A stretch of 64,000 nucleotides of DNA from an uncultured Lachnospiraceae bacterium (GTDB lineage Bacteria; Bacillota_A; Clostridia; Lachnospirales; Lachnospiraceae), in assembly GCA_902801585.1 (NCBI GenBank), contig CADCIU010000003.1, forward strand, positions 66,236 through 130,235. The letters run 5' to 3'. The translations under genes and the position numbers were made by a program. This document shows, one piece after another, positions 7,187-15,924 of this stretch. The first letter of the stretch is position 1. Each line of letters starts with the position of its first letter. The notes below the pieces were generated by a model. That model ran no database searches. It was not told the origin of the DNA and was given only the letters and a program-made list of their open reading frames with translations.

Positions 7187-9352
7187 TCACTGTCCGATCA
7201 CGTATGGATTAAAGTGATTGGCCGCCATGATGAACCAGGCGGTCGGCGCGATATGCGGATCGGTGGAATACAGCCAGGGGGACCCGTCGAAAAGATCCAT
7301 GCCGGTGGAGAGATCGTCGACCGTCGCCGCAGGGAAAAGGCCGCTGTCAAGCTGGATCGACATGAGTGCCTCCATGGCCTCCTCATACTTTTCTTCCTCT
7401 CCCAGGCCCCTGTACATCAGCGCCGTATATGCCGTGCCTTCGGCCCACCATCCTCCGTTTTTGTTCTCCAGACAGAACGGATATCCGCCTTCTTCGCTCT
7501 TCATTTTTTCCACGATCCCAAGCGCGTCGGCATAAGGCTCGAAAGCCTCTCCCAGCGCCATAGCGCACCAGACCTGCGCGTCGAGCACCACGACGCTCCG
7601 GTTGGGCGTCACGCCGTCGTCCCCGGTCCCTGTCATGAAGAGCTTGTCCTCTTCGTCATACATAGACTGTATAAATCGCAGCGCGCTGTCCGCGGCTTCC
7701 CTGTATTTTGACTCCCCGGTCGCTTGGCTCAGGGCGGTAAAGGCCGCAAATGCATCGATATTGTGCTCAATGGACTTGTAGGTAAACGGGTAGACCGTCG
7801 GAGGATCGCCCTCCTCCCAGCCGTCAAAACCGCCGGTAAATCCGTCCCCGCCGTCCGTGCAGCTGTCGATCACCCAGTCCATCAATGAGCGCGCTGTGCT
7901 CAAATACTCTTCGCCCCCGTATTTATTATAATACTGCATGAGCGCCAGCGCGACATAAGAAGTGTTGCCGACGTTGCTTCCCACCTGGTAGCGGTCCTCG
8001 TACCACGTCCGCTCCTCGTTGTCGTACCAGCCCGGAAGTCTTGCTCCGCTCTCCCAGCCCGGATAAGGGGAGATATCTCCGGCGGCATAGGCATTGCGCA
8101 CGCGCCTGGGGGCCGGAGCTCCGTCTTCCCAAGCGTCGGCGCCCCTGTCCTCAGGCGTCAGCGCGCGGTCATTCCGGACAGCGTAGACAAAGGCATCCGC
8201 CAGCTGCTGTGCTTCCGCCTGTCTGCCTTCGGAGATCAAGGCCATGGCAGCCAGCGCATTGTCGTAGGAAAATGCCACGTTTTGGATATATTGGTTTTCC
8301 GTGTCATAGGACCGGATCATCACGGGCGCCGTCCGGGCTGCACGGATATCGCCGGTAAACCGGATCCCGTCCAGGTAGAACACGTTGTCCGCTTTTCCGT
8401 TCATCCGGTCATTCATGACATAGCCGAACCCGCAGACAATATACTGCATGTCCGCGTCTTCAAGGGGAATACTGTATTCCTCCCACGTATCCGTCAGTTC
8501 GATCCAGCCGGTCGACTGCTTTTGAGAACTGTCCGGGTAGTCCTCGATGCGTCTTCCGGAGGTCCCGTCATATCCGAATCCGGCTGTGAAGAATTCGACT
8601 CTCTCGCCGCCCTCTTCTCCTTTGGCCCAAAAGCGCAGCTCCTTTGCGCCTGTGAGATCCAGCCCCTGACCGTCCTCACCGCCGTCATTGAGAAGCGGAA
8701 CGCTCTCGCCTTCGGGAAGAAAGCCGTTCAAAAAGAGCCATCCTCCCCAGTCGCCCTCCCGGGTCTTGATCGCACAGCGGATGCAGCTGCTTCCTTCCCG
8801 GGGGTCCTCCTGCCAGTTCTCATCCATATCCTGAACGAGCGAGCCGTCCCTTCCGAACATTTTGGCCTTCTGTGTAAAATGATTTTCCGTCACGCCGAAA
8901 TCTTTATAGACGTAAACGGCTTCCCTCTCCTTCGCCATTCTTGTGAGAAGGGCCCGGACGGCTGTATCTTTGGCCCTGTCGATCGGCGACGGCTCTGCGG
9001 GCGCCTCATTCTGCGCGCCCTCACCAGCCGGTGTGCCCTCGTCGACACGTGCATCCTCGCCCGTCTGCGCATTCTCTTTCGTCTGCACGCTTTCATTGAC
9101 CTGCGCGCCCTCATCGGTCTCGTCCGCAGATCCCTGCGAAGGGGCTGCTGCCGCCTCGTCTTCCCCGGTCTCCTCTGCCGCCCCTGTGTTCTCAGTGTTT
9201 ATCTCCGACCCGGTCCCGGACTCAGCAGGCTCCCCGCCTGACGCACTGCCGCAGGCAGTCATAAGGAGCGCAGACACAGCAGCTGCTGCCAAAAGAGCAA
9301 TTGTTCTTTTCAATGATCTGTTGATCCATCGTCTGTTTCTGTTAAGGTACAA
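7187..9352 (-). CDS. secreted lipoprotein with jelly-roll-like and (alpha/alpha)-barrel-like regions
   Basis: 721 residues. The start is TTG at 9352, chosen because AGGAGG sits eight bases upstream. A lipoprotein signal ends in LMTAC with the lipidated Cys34. It is followed by an acidic, threonine-rich linker (about 36-125) made of degenerate six-residue repeats. Residues about 155-330 look like a carbohydrate-binding beta sandwich (AKELRFWAKGEEGGERVEFF, WIELTDTWEEYSIPL). Residues about 345-715 have helical-barrel features of glycosidases and epimerases (YNKYGGEEYLSTARSLMDWV, SIEHNIDAFAAFTAL, YPFCLENKNGGWWAEGTAY, STDPHIAPTAWFIMA). I do not recognise a named family. It probably binds or cuts a glycan at the cell surface. 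Confidence 0.6.
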   Translation of the reverse strand: MYLNRNRRWINRSLKRTIALLAAAAVSALLMTACGSASGGEPAESGTGSEINTENTGAAEETGEDEAAAAPSQGSADETDEGAQVNESVQTKENAQTGEDARVDEGTPAGEGAQNEAPAEPSPIDRAKDTAVRALLTRMAKEREAVYVYKDFGVTENHFTQKAKMFGRDGSLVQDMDENWQEDPREGSSCIRCAIKTREGDWGGWLFLNGFLPEGESVPLLNDGGEDGQGLDLTGAKELRFWAKGEEGGERVEFFTAGFGYDGTSGRRIEDYPDSSQKQSTGWIELTDTWEEYSIPLEDADMQYIVCGFGYVMNDRMNGKADNVFYLDGIRFTGDIRAARTAPVMIRSYDTENQYIQNVAFSYDNALAAMALISEGRQAEAQQLADAFVYAVRNDRALTPEDRGADAWEDGAPAPRRVRNAYAAGDISPYPGWESGARLPGWYDNEERTWYEDRYQVGSNVGNTSYVALALMQYYNKYGGEEYLSTARSLMDWVIDSCTDGGDGFTGGFDGWEEGDPPTVYPFTYKSIEHNIDAFAAFTALSQATGESKYREAADSALRFIQSMYDEEDKLFMTGTGDDGVTPNRSVVVLDAQVWCAMALGEAFEPYADALGIVEKMKSEEGGYPFCLENKNGGWWAEGTAYTALMYRGLGEEEKYEEAMEALMSIQLDSGLFPAATVDDLSTGMDLFDGSPWLYSTDPHIAPTAWFIMAANHFNPYVIGQ

Positions 9353-9390
9353 CTTTCTTACCTCCTCTCCAGTATACGGTCTTTCGTCGA

Positions 9391-9399
9391 ATCATAACA
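9391..9399 (-). promoter_or_regulatory. possible extended -10 promoter for the 7-9 kb lipoprotein
   Basis: On the minus strand TGTTATGAT gives a TG-extended -10 element about 40 bases before the TTG start, with no good -35. I see no terminator between cbiB and this gene, so read-through from the cobalamin operon is also possible. Confidence 0.3.
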
Positions 9400-9429
9400 C
9401 AAAATCCCACATATAAGCATCAGTTTATA

Positions 9430-10512
9430 CTACAAGGCTAAAACAAAAAGCACGACGAGCGCGGTCACGAACATCTCCGCCGCCGTGTAATACATAAGAC
9501 GGACCGCGCGGGTGATATCTTCCGGCTCGACGCGCCGTTCGCCGTCTCCGATCTCTTTCTTGTGATGGAGCTCTCCAAAATACCGGGCATCTCCGAGCAG
9601 ACGCAGATGCAGGGCTCCCGCGCACACGGATTCCGTCTGCGCCGAGTTCGGACTCTCGCTTTTGAGCCGGTCCCTTCGCCATATGCGCCACGCTGCCGCC
9701 GCATCCGGAACAGTCATTGTCTGCACCTGCCTGTGAGGCGGAATAAGACAGGCCGCGATCATCATGAGAGCCGTTATTCTCGAGGGGACGAAGTTCATCA
9801 CATCGTCGAGTCTCGCCGCCGCAGTCCCCAGATATCTGTATTCACTGTTTTTATAGCCCACCATGGAATCCATCGTGTTCACGGCCTTGTAGAACATGCC
9901 GCCCGCTCCTCCAAACAGGATCATATAAAAGAACGGCGCCGTCACACCGTCCGATGTGTTCTCGGCGACCGTCTCCACTGCGGCCTTGGCGATCCCCTCG
10001 TCGTCAAGCCGGTCCGTATCGCGTCCGACGATCATAGAGACCGCCCGCCGCGCCTCCTTAGTCTCTCCCCTCATCAGCGGGTCGCGCACGCTGACTCCTG
10101 CCTCCCCGAGGCTGCGCAGCGCCAGAAGCCTGCCGCACAGAACCCCTTCCGCAAGAAGACGAAGAAACGGGTGGATCCGCCCGCACAGACGCAGCAGGAT
10201 CACAACTGTCCCCGTGCTCACCGCAAGAACGATCAGTACAAGAATTCCCCCGGCAATGCGCTCTCTCGCCGCATGGCGCTGAGGAGGCTCTGTGTCCGCC
10301 CCGGTGTTCGTTCCCCCTTGCGCATCCGACGCCTCTCTCACCGGTATGCGCAGCAAAACGCGCAGCATCTTCTGCGCACGGTCAATTACAAATCCCACCC
10401 CTTGAACGGGGTGCCACATCTGCTGCGGATCGCCGATCACCAGGTCCGTCAGCGCCGCGATGAGGAGCATCCCTATTCGGTTTATTGCCAGCTGCGACAG
10501 CTCATGCATCAT
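9430..10512 (-). CDS. cbiB: adenosylcobinamide-phosphate synthase CbiB
   Basis: 360 residues from ATG 10512, which follows AAAGGAAC. An upstream in-frame TTG at 10572 has no comparable ribosome site and would overlap the preceding gene. CbiB/CobD is an integral membrane enzyme that attaches the aminopropanol arm to adenosylcobyric acid. The family signature LTDLVIGDPQQMWHPVQGVG is near the N-terminus, followed by AKAAVETVAENTSDGVTAPFFY and AVNTMDSMVGYKNSEYRYLGTAAARLDD, both characteristic. Several hydrophobic segments fit its membrane location. A hydrophilic insert around residues 70-95 (near SDAQGGTNTG) is longer than usual. It is the last gene of the riboswitch-controlled operon and pairs with CobD (17333-18406), which supplies aminopropanol phosphate. 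Confidence 0.92.
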   Translation of the reverse strand: MMHELSQLAINRIGMLLIAALTDLVIGDPQQMWHPVQGVGFVIDRAQKMLRVLLRIPVREASDAQGGTNTGADTEPPQRHAARERIAGGILVLIVLAVSTGTVVILLRLCGRIHPFLRLLAEGVLCGRLLALRSLGEAGVSVRDPLMRGETKEARRAVSMIVGRDTDRLDDEGIAKAAVETVAENTSDGVTAPFFYMILFGGAGGMFYKAVNTMDSMVGYKNSEYRYLGTAAARLDDVMNFVPSRITALMMIAACLIPPHRQVQTMTVPDAAAAWRIWRRDRLKSESPNSAQTESVCAGALHLRLLGDARYFGELHHKKEIGDGERRVEPEDITRAVRLMYYTAAEMFVTALVVLFVLAL

Positions 10513-10576
10513 CTCTGTTCCTTTTTTATTTTTTATAGGTCCGCGGATCCGCCCCGGGCGGTCCTTTGCCAAAAGC

Positions 10577-13123
10577 TCACTCCGAGCGCTCTCCCCATGC
10601 TGCGCATGCGCTCACAAATCTCTGCGCAAAGGCGGGGTCCGACCGGTAGTAAAGGTGTGGGAAACCCGCCATGATATTTCCCTGTACTGCCATACAGTCC
10701 CAGGACCGCTGCCCGCCCGGCTTGCGGGCTGTGCACGCGTCTCCCGCGTCCGTGGAGTCAAAATAGTGAAACTCGTGCCCGCGGATGCGATGTCCTTTCA
10801 TCAAATATCCTTCCGGAAGATATCCCTCTGTGCCGTTTTCCCCGTCTTTCATCTCCAGTTCCAGATAGCCGAAGCGGACGAGCCTGTCCGTCATCCGGCA
10901 AGTGCCCGGCAGCACCCCGCACATTCGATAGCGCTGCAGCGTTTCCGGCGCTTTCTGATCGCCTTTATAGTCTTCCCCTCGCTCACGGACTTCCAGGTAC
11001 TCCTGCAGGTACATAAATCCGCCGCACTCCGCGAGGATCGGCATCCCCGCCGCCGCGCGCGCCCGGATCTGCGCCATCATCTCTTCATTTTCCGAGAGCT
11101 CCCCCGCGTACAGCTCCGGATACCCGCCGCCGGCGACCAGGCCGTCCGCTTCCGGAAATGTGCGGTCGTGCAAGGGCGAAAAGTACACGATCTCTGCGCC
11201 GCATTCCTCAAGAAGCTCCAGATTGTCCTCGTAGTAGAACTCGAATGCTTCGTCCCGCGCGACGGCAATGCGCGGCGGCCGCAGCATCTTCTCCGGCCGT
11301 AGTGCGGCCTCCGATGCAGACAGCTTTTCTCCCGGCTTTGCGGCTTCGGCCTCCCGCGCCGCCTTCGGCATCGGCCCCGCACTGCGTGCCAGCGCCAGCA
11401 GCGCCTCCGTGTCGATCGTCTCCTCCATAAGATCCGCCAGACGGTCGATCTTTTTCTGCAGTCCGCCGATCTCTTCCGGGCGCAGGAGCCCCAGGTGCCG
11501 GCTTCCCCACGCAAAGCTCTCATCCTGCGGCACAAATCCGATCACCTTGACATCCGTGTCTTTTTCGATCCACGCTTTCATCCGCGGATACATACCGGCC
11601 GAGATGCGGTTGAGGATCACTCCGCGGATCCCGGCCGTCTTCCCGCACATCGGTCTGTGCACATGATCGGATCCCGGCGCGTCTTTCCCGTACTCCGCAA
11701 AGCCTCGGATGAGCGGCACGACCGAGCGTCCCATTCCCCGGGCATTCACGACCAGGACGGCAGGCGTTCCCGTCTGCGCTGCCAGATGAAAGGAGGAGGC
11801 CTGCCTCCCCGACTCCCCTGTCCCGCCAAAATATCCCATGACCCATTCGATCACCGCGATATCCGCGCAGACTCCGGATGCGGCACGCGCCATGATCCCG
11901 CAGACCGTATTTTCACAGACCGTATTTTCGCAGGCCGTGTTTTCGCAGCCGGAGGCCGCAGTACATGCATCATCCGAAGTGCCCTGCGGTATCGGGGGCG
12001 AAAAAAAGGTGTCCAGGTTTCTCGAAGGGATGCCCAGGACCTGCGTGTGGAACATGGGGTCTATATAATCGGGTCCGCATTTAAAAGCGGCGGGCTTCAT
12101 CGCATGTCTATTAAGGAGCCGCAGAAGGCCGCAGGTGATCAGTGTTTTGCCGCTGCCGCTGCCCGAAGCTGTGATCATCAGGCGGGGCAGGGTGATCGAA
12201 TCGTCTTTTAGATCCTCAGCCGTCTCCCGCGGAGCACCGCTCCCGGCAAAATGAAGCTCCAGGCTGCCTGTGCGGACATCAAATCTGCCGAGTTCGGGAT
12301 CCAGTTCATAGAGCGCCTGAACGGTCTCTGCATCCAGCACTTCCGACGGCTTTCCGCACGCGAAAATCTCCCCGCTGCGCACACAGATCACGCGGTCCGA
12401 GATCTTCATCGCAAGGTCGACTTCATGCAGTGACAGGACCACCGTGATGCCCTGTTCCCGCGACATTCTGCACAGGATCGAGAGCAGTTCCAGCTTGTGA
12501 CGGATATCCAGATAGGAGGTCGGCTCGTCGAGAACGATGATCTCCGGTTCCTGACAGATCGCGCGCGCCAGAAGTACGCGCTGCCTCTCACCGTCGCTGA
12601 CTGCCTCGAACGGCCTCTCGGAGAGTTCCAGTGCATTTACGGCGGCGAGCGCCTCTTCGACCTTTCGCTCATCCTCTTTAGAGAGAAGGCCCAGTCGGCC
12701 CGTGTAGGGATAGCGCCCCATCGAGACCACGTCGCGGCAGGTCATCTGCTGCGTCTGCAGCCGTCCGGTGAGAACGACCGCCATTTCCCGCGCGAGCTCC
12801 ATCGGCGTAAACTGTGTCAGCTTTTTCATGGAAGGATCAGACCCAGACCCCTTGGAGGCAAGATAAATACCGCCCCCGATCGGGACAAGCTGGCGGGTGA
12901 TGGTCTTTAAGATCGTCGATTTGCCCGACCCGTTGGGCCCGATCAGCGTCACGATCTCCCCTCTGCGCACGCTGAGCTCTATCCCGCCGATCAGCACCTT
13001 TTTGCGGTAGCCGACCGCCAGGTCATCGAGCCTGAGATGCGAGTCTGTCGATCGTATGTCTTTTGCCCGCATATCTGCCTGTATGTCTTTTGACCGCATA
13101 TCAGTCCGTTGTTTATCGCTCAA
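10577..13123 (-). CDS. cbiA: fusion: cobalamin/iron-type ABC ATPase (BtuD-like) + cobyrinate a,c-diamide synthase CbiA
   Basis: 848 residues in one frame. TTG start at 13123, supported by AGGAGG six bases upstream. Residues about 29-290 are an ABC ATPase of the FecE/BtuD type: Walker A GPNGSGKST (62-70), signature VSDGERQRVLL, Walker B IIVLDEPTSYLD, H-loop LSLHEVD. Residues about 300-848 are CbiA: P-loop ITASGSGSGKT, FKCGPDYIDPMFH, and a C-terminal amidotransferase domain with nucleophile Cys700 (ILAECGGFMYLQ) and His823. CbiA amidates the a and c side chains of cobyrinic acid using glutamine and ATP. Oddities: an insert with tandem ENT(A/V)C repeats near residue 400, a VIEWVMGYFGG segment where the family usually has VIEGVMGLFDG, and a 27-bp tandem duplication at the N-terminus. 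Confidence 0.9.
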   Translation of the reverse strand: MSDKQRTDMRSKDIQADMRAKDIRSTDSHLRLDDLAVGYRKKVLIGGIELSVRRGEIVTLIGPNGSGKSTILKTITRQLVPIGGGIYLASKGSGSDPSMKKLTQFTPMELAREMAVVLTGRLQTQQMTCRDVVSMGRYPYTGRLGLLSKEDERKVEEALAAVNALELSERPFEAVSDGERQRVLLARAICQEPEIIVLDEPTSYLDIRHKLELLSILCRMSREQGITVVLSLHEVDLAMKISDRVICVRSGEIFACGKPSEVLDAETVQALYELDPELGRFDVRTGSLELHFAGSGAPRETAEDLKDDSITLPRLMITASGSGSGKTLITCGLLRLLNRHAMKPAAFKCGPDYIDPMFHTQVLGIPSRNLDTFFSPPIPQGTSDDACTAASGCENTACENTVCENTVCGIMARAASGVCADIAVIEWVMGYFGGTGESGRQASSFHLAAQTGTPAVLVVNARGMGRSVVPLIRGFAEYGKDAPGSDHVHRPMCGKTAGIRGVILNRISAGMYPRMKAWIEKDTDVKVIGFVPQDESFAWGSRHLGLLRPEEIGGLQKKIDRLADLMEETIDTEALLALARSAGPMPKAAREAEAAKPGEKLSASEAALRPEKMLRPPRIAVARDEAFEFYYEDNLELLEECGAEIVYFSPLHDRTFPEADGLVAGGGYPELYAGELSENEEMMAQIRARAAAGMPILAECGGFMYLQEYLEVRERGEDYKGDQKAPETLQRYRMCGVLPGTCRMTDRLVRFGYLELEMKDGENGTEGYLPEGYLMKGHRIRGHEFHYFDSTDAGDACTARKPGGQRSWDCMAVQGNIMAGFPHLYYRSDPAFAQRFVSACAAWGERSE

Positions 13124-13141
13124 TTTTCACCTCCTGACAGA

Positions 13142-14221
13142 TCATCTGTGCCTCCGGATCAACATAAAGATCACCACCGGCGCGCCCAGGACCGATGTGA
13201 CCGTGCTGATGCCCAGTTCTGTCGGGGAGAAGGCTGTGCGTGCGATTAGGTCGCAGGTCATGCAGAAGACCGCGCCCCCCAGATAGACAGCCGGGATCAC
13301 GACCAGCGGTCTGTCTGTCCCCAGCGCGCTGCGGATCAGGAAAGGCACCGCGATCCCGACAAAAGATACCGGCCCCGCAAAAGCAGTGACACATGCCGAG
13401 AGGATCCCGGAGAGCAGGATCAGTTCCATCCTGAAGCGCTTCACATTAACGCCCATACTCTGCGCATAAGCCTCTCCCATCTGATAGGCGCCGATCGGCT
13501 TGGACAGCGCGAACACACAGACAAACGCGATCCCTGCGATCAGCGCCGCCGTGCCGGTGCCGCTCCAGTCCGCACCGGAAAAGCTGCCCTGCGACCAGCC
13601 GTGAAGATTGACGATATCCGCATCTTCCGCAAAGGTCACCAGAAACTCCGTCACGGCGCTGCAGATGTATCCGATCATAATGCCTGCGACAAGGAGCGCC
13701 GCCATTTGGCGCACCGCCCTCGAGACGACAAGAATAAAGGCGGTGGAGAGCATAGCTCCGGCAAACGCCGCAAGGATCAGCGCCCATGACGAGACCGCCC
13801 CGAACCTGCCGATGAAAATGATCATGACCACTGCGACGCACATTTTGGCGCCGGAAGAGATTCCCAGCACAAAGGGACCTGCGATCGGATTTCCGAAAAA
13901 GGTCTGCAGAAGAAACCCGGAGAGTGCCAGCGCTCCGCCCAGTACCGCCGCCAAAAGCAGTCGGGGCATGCGGATCCTCCAGATGATGCTGACTTCTTTC
14001 GCCTCCCCCTGCCGCATAAGCAGGATGCGCAGGATCCTGCTCACCGGAATGTGTACGCTTCCGGTATTGATACTCAAGACGATCACTGCCAGAAAAGCCG
14101 CTGTCAGCGCGGCAAAGACCGCAAAATAACGGGCCCGCCGCACCGCCCCCGCGCGCACATATTCACCACCGCCGGATCCCTCCGCGTGACTATTTTTTTC
14201 TCTGCTTTTTGTGTGCTCCAT
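13142..14221 (-). CDS. btuC: FecCD/BtuC-type ABC transporter permease
   Basis: 359 residues from ATG 14221, which has AGGGG upstream and lies 32 bp after the substrate-binding gene; an earlier ATG at 14290 would overlap that gene. The FecCD family forms the membrane channel of corrinoid, siderophore and heme importers. Signatures: LSINTGSVHIPVS, the conserved RMPRLLLAAVLGGALALSGFLLQTFF region, NPIAGPFVLGISSGA, and the C-terminal FVGIAVPFLIRSALGTDRPLVVIPAVYLGGAVF. About ten hydrophobic segments are expected. The residues before about 45 are hydrophilic. It sits between the binding lipoprotein and the BtuD-CbiA fusion within a cobalamin operon, so corrinoid uptake is the likely job; siderophore or cobalt-complex import cannot be excluded. 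Confidence 0.88.
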   Translation of the reverse strand: MEHTKSREKNSHAEGSGGGEYVRAGAVRRARYFAVFAALTAAFLAVIVLSINTGSVHIPVSRILRILLMRQGEAKEVSIIWRIRMPRLLLAAVLGGALALSGFLLQTFFGNPIAGPFVLGISSGAKMCVAVVMIIFIGRFGAVSSWALILAAFAGAMLSTAFILVVSRAVRQMAALLVAGIMIGYICSAVTEFLVTFAEDADIVNLHGWSQGSFSGADWSGTGTAALIAGIAFVCVFALSKPIGAYQMGEAYAQSMGVNVKRFRMELILLSGILSACVTAFAGPVSFVGIAVPFLIRSALGTDRPLVVIPAVYLGGAVFCMTCDLIARTAFSPTELGISTVTSVLGAPVVIFMLIRRHR

Positions 14222-14252
14222 CGCGATCCCCTGCTTCTCTCTTCTGCTCCCG

Positions 14253-15899
14253 TCAGTCCGGCGGCAGCTGTTCGAGAAAGACCATTTCATCTGTATCTGT
14301 ACCGGTCAGCATTTTGTGTATGTCCGTGATCATCTGCACCGCCGTGTCCGGTGACTGGTACAGACTGCGCCGCACCTGCCAGACATCTCCCGACTGTACG
14401 GCTTTAAAATCGAACAGGAGCGGCATCTTTCCGCACAGCTCACGAATACTTCCCACCGGACTCTCGATCGTCGCGTTATAGATCAAAAAGTCTGCGTCCT
14501 TGGCCGCCGTGTAGAATTCCTCCGCAGACAGGCGCACGGACGCGCCGTAGCCGCTCCCGTTCAGAAGATCCGTAAAAACATAGCGCCCACCGGCGAGTTC
14601 GATCATGTTGGCAATATAGTCGTCCGAGGCGCGAACGATCACATTCCCGTTTGAGGAGACAGAGAAAAAGGCAGCTGTCAGCCCTGTATCCGTATAATTC
14701 TCCGCTTCATTGAACTGCGCCCTCTGCTCTTTAAAGAACGCGTCCGCCTCCTCCGCGTGCCCGGTCAGCACGCCGTACAGCCTCACCCATTCCGTCCTTC
14801 CGAGCGGGTGCCTCTCCGTACTGGATGTATCGATCAGGACCGGGATCCCCAGTTCCTCCAGCTTTTCCTTCACTTCCGGCGCGTGCAGGATCATGATGGA
14901 CTCCACCGCCAGGTCGCAGCCGGAGGAAGTCAGAAGCTCGTAGTCCGGCGCGCTGTACTTGCCCGCATAGACCATCCTTCCGTCTTCCAGCGCTTTTTTG
15001 GGCGCATCGATGTACCAGCCGTCGGCCTTTGTGCCGGTGAGCTTCACGCGGTCCAGCGCGCCGGCCGCATCAAACAGTGCCATGGACGAGGTCGCCGCCA
15101 CGTAAATATTGTCCGGGCAGGCTCCCAGTACAGTGATCGAATCCGGAAGCTCCGCGGCCCATGCCGGATCACCGCTGTCCTCGTCCGGCGTCAGCAGATA
15201 CTGTCCGCTCCCGTGGATGTCGATCAGGCAATACGCTCCCTTGGTCCCATCCGTCCTCCTGTAATAATAGACGTCAAAAGCCTCTGCGTAATAAGTCTCC
15301 ATCGCTTCGGTAAACGTAAATCCCGGCAGGACAGGCGGCTCAGAAGCGCTGTCCTCTCCCAGCTGAAAGGGAATGGACTCCGGGAATTCCTCCGCGTTCT
15401 CTTCCGTCCCGCCTGCGCCTGCCGCTTCGCTCTCACTCTCTGACAAGCTGATCAGCAGTGTGTACTCGATCTCGTGCGGCTCAGACATTGCTGTCGTCAG
15501 GGCACTGATCGTCATCTCCTCATCGAGAAGGACCGGAATCCGGAAAACAGAAGTCCTCCTGTCGTCCTCCCCCGCATTTTCGGGCTCATACTGCACGCCG
15601 TCCGCTCTCACCCACTCATAATTCGGGCTGCTGAATTCGATCCGTGCTTCTGCTCTGCCTTGCCTCAGGACGACTTCCGGGCAGGTGATCTTCACCTTGC
15701 CGGTGCCGCCCTGTACCTGAAACGACGCCGGCACATAGCTTCCGTCCGGGCGCCCGGCGCCCGCCTCCTGTGAGGGCTCCGCCGTTTGCGCAGGTTCCGT
15801 CTCTTGTACCGGTTCTGCGTTCTGCGCCGCATGGCAGCCCGCGGCAGAAAGGATCACTGCCAGCAATATGGAGAAGATCCTATATTTTCGTTTCGTCAT
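14253..15899 (-). CDS. btuF: corrinoid-type ABC substrate-binding lipoprotein (BtuF-like)
   Basis: 548 residues; lipoprotein signal with LSAAGC and lipidated Cys22, then an acidic repeat linker (EPVQETEPAQTAEPSQE). The central part (about 60-200) is a long extra region with beta-sandwich character (ITCPEVVLRQGRAEARIEFSS, SVFRIPVLLDEEMTISALT). Residues about 220-545 resemble the periplasmic-binding TroA/BtuF fold: ELPDSITVLGACPDNIYVAA, YELLTSSGCDLAVESIMI, GIPVLIDTSSTERHPLGRTEW, NMIELAGGRYVFTDL. It delivers ligand to the permease and ATPase encoded downstream. ATG 15899 has GAGGA upstream. Compared with the usual roughly 300-residue BtuF it carries about 200 extra residues, perhaps a second ligand-binding or wall-spanning part. 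Confidence 0.82.
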   Translation of the reverse strand: MTKRKYRIFSILLAVILSAAGCHAAQNAEPVQETEPAQTAEPSQEAGAGRPDGSYVPASFQVQGGTGKVKITCPEVVLRQGRAEARIEFSSPNYEWVRADGVQYEPENAGEDDRRTSVFRIPVLLDEEMTISALTTAMSEPHEIEYTLLISLSESESEAAGAGGTEENAEEFPESIPFQLGEDSASEPPVLPGFTFTEAMETYYAEAFDVYYYRRTDGTKGAYCLIDIHGSGQYLLTPDEDSGDPAWAAELPDSITVLGACPDNIYVAATSSMALFDAAGALDRVKLTGTKADGWYIDAPKKALEDGRMVYAGKYSAPDYELLTSSGCDLAVESIMILHAPEVKEKLEELGIPVLIDTSSTERHPLGRTEWVRLYGVLTGHAEEADAFFKEQRAQFNEAENYTDTGLTAAFFSVSSNGNVIVRASDDYIANMIELAGGRYVFTDLLNGSGYGASVRLSAEEFYTAAKDADFLIYNATIESPVGSIRELCGKMPLLFDFKAVQSGDVWQVRRSLYQSPDTAVQMITDIHKMLTGTDTDEMVFLEQLPPD

Positions 15900-15924
15900 C
15901 GCTGTTTCCTCTATTTACTGCTTA

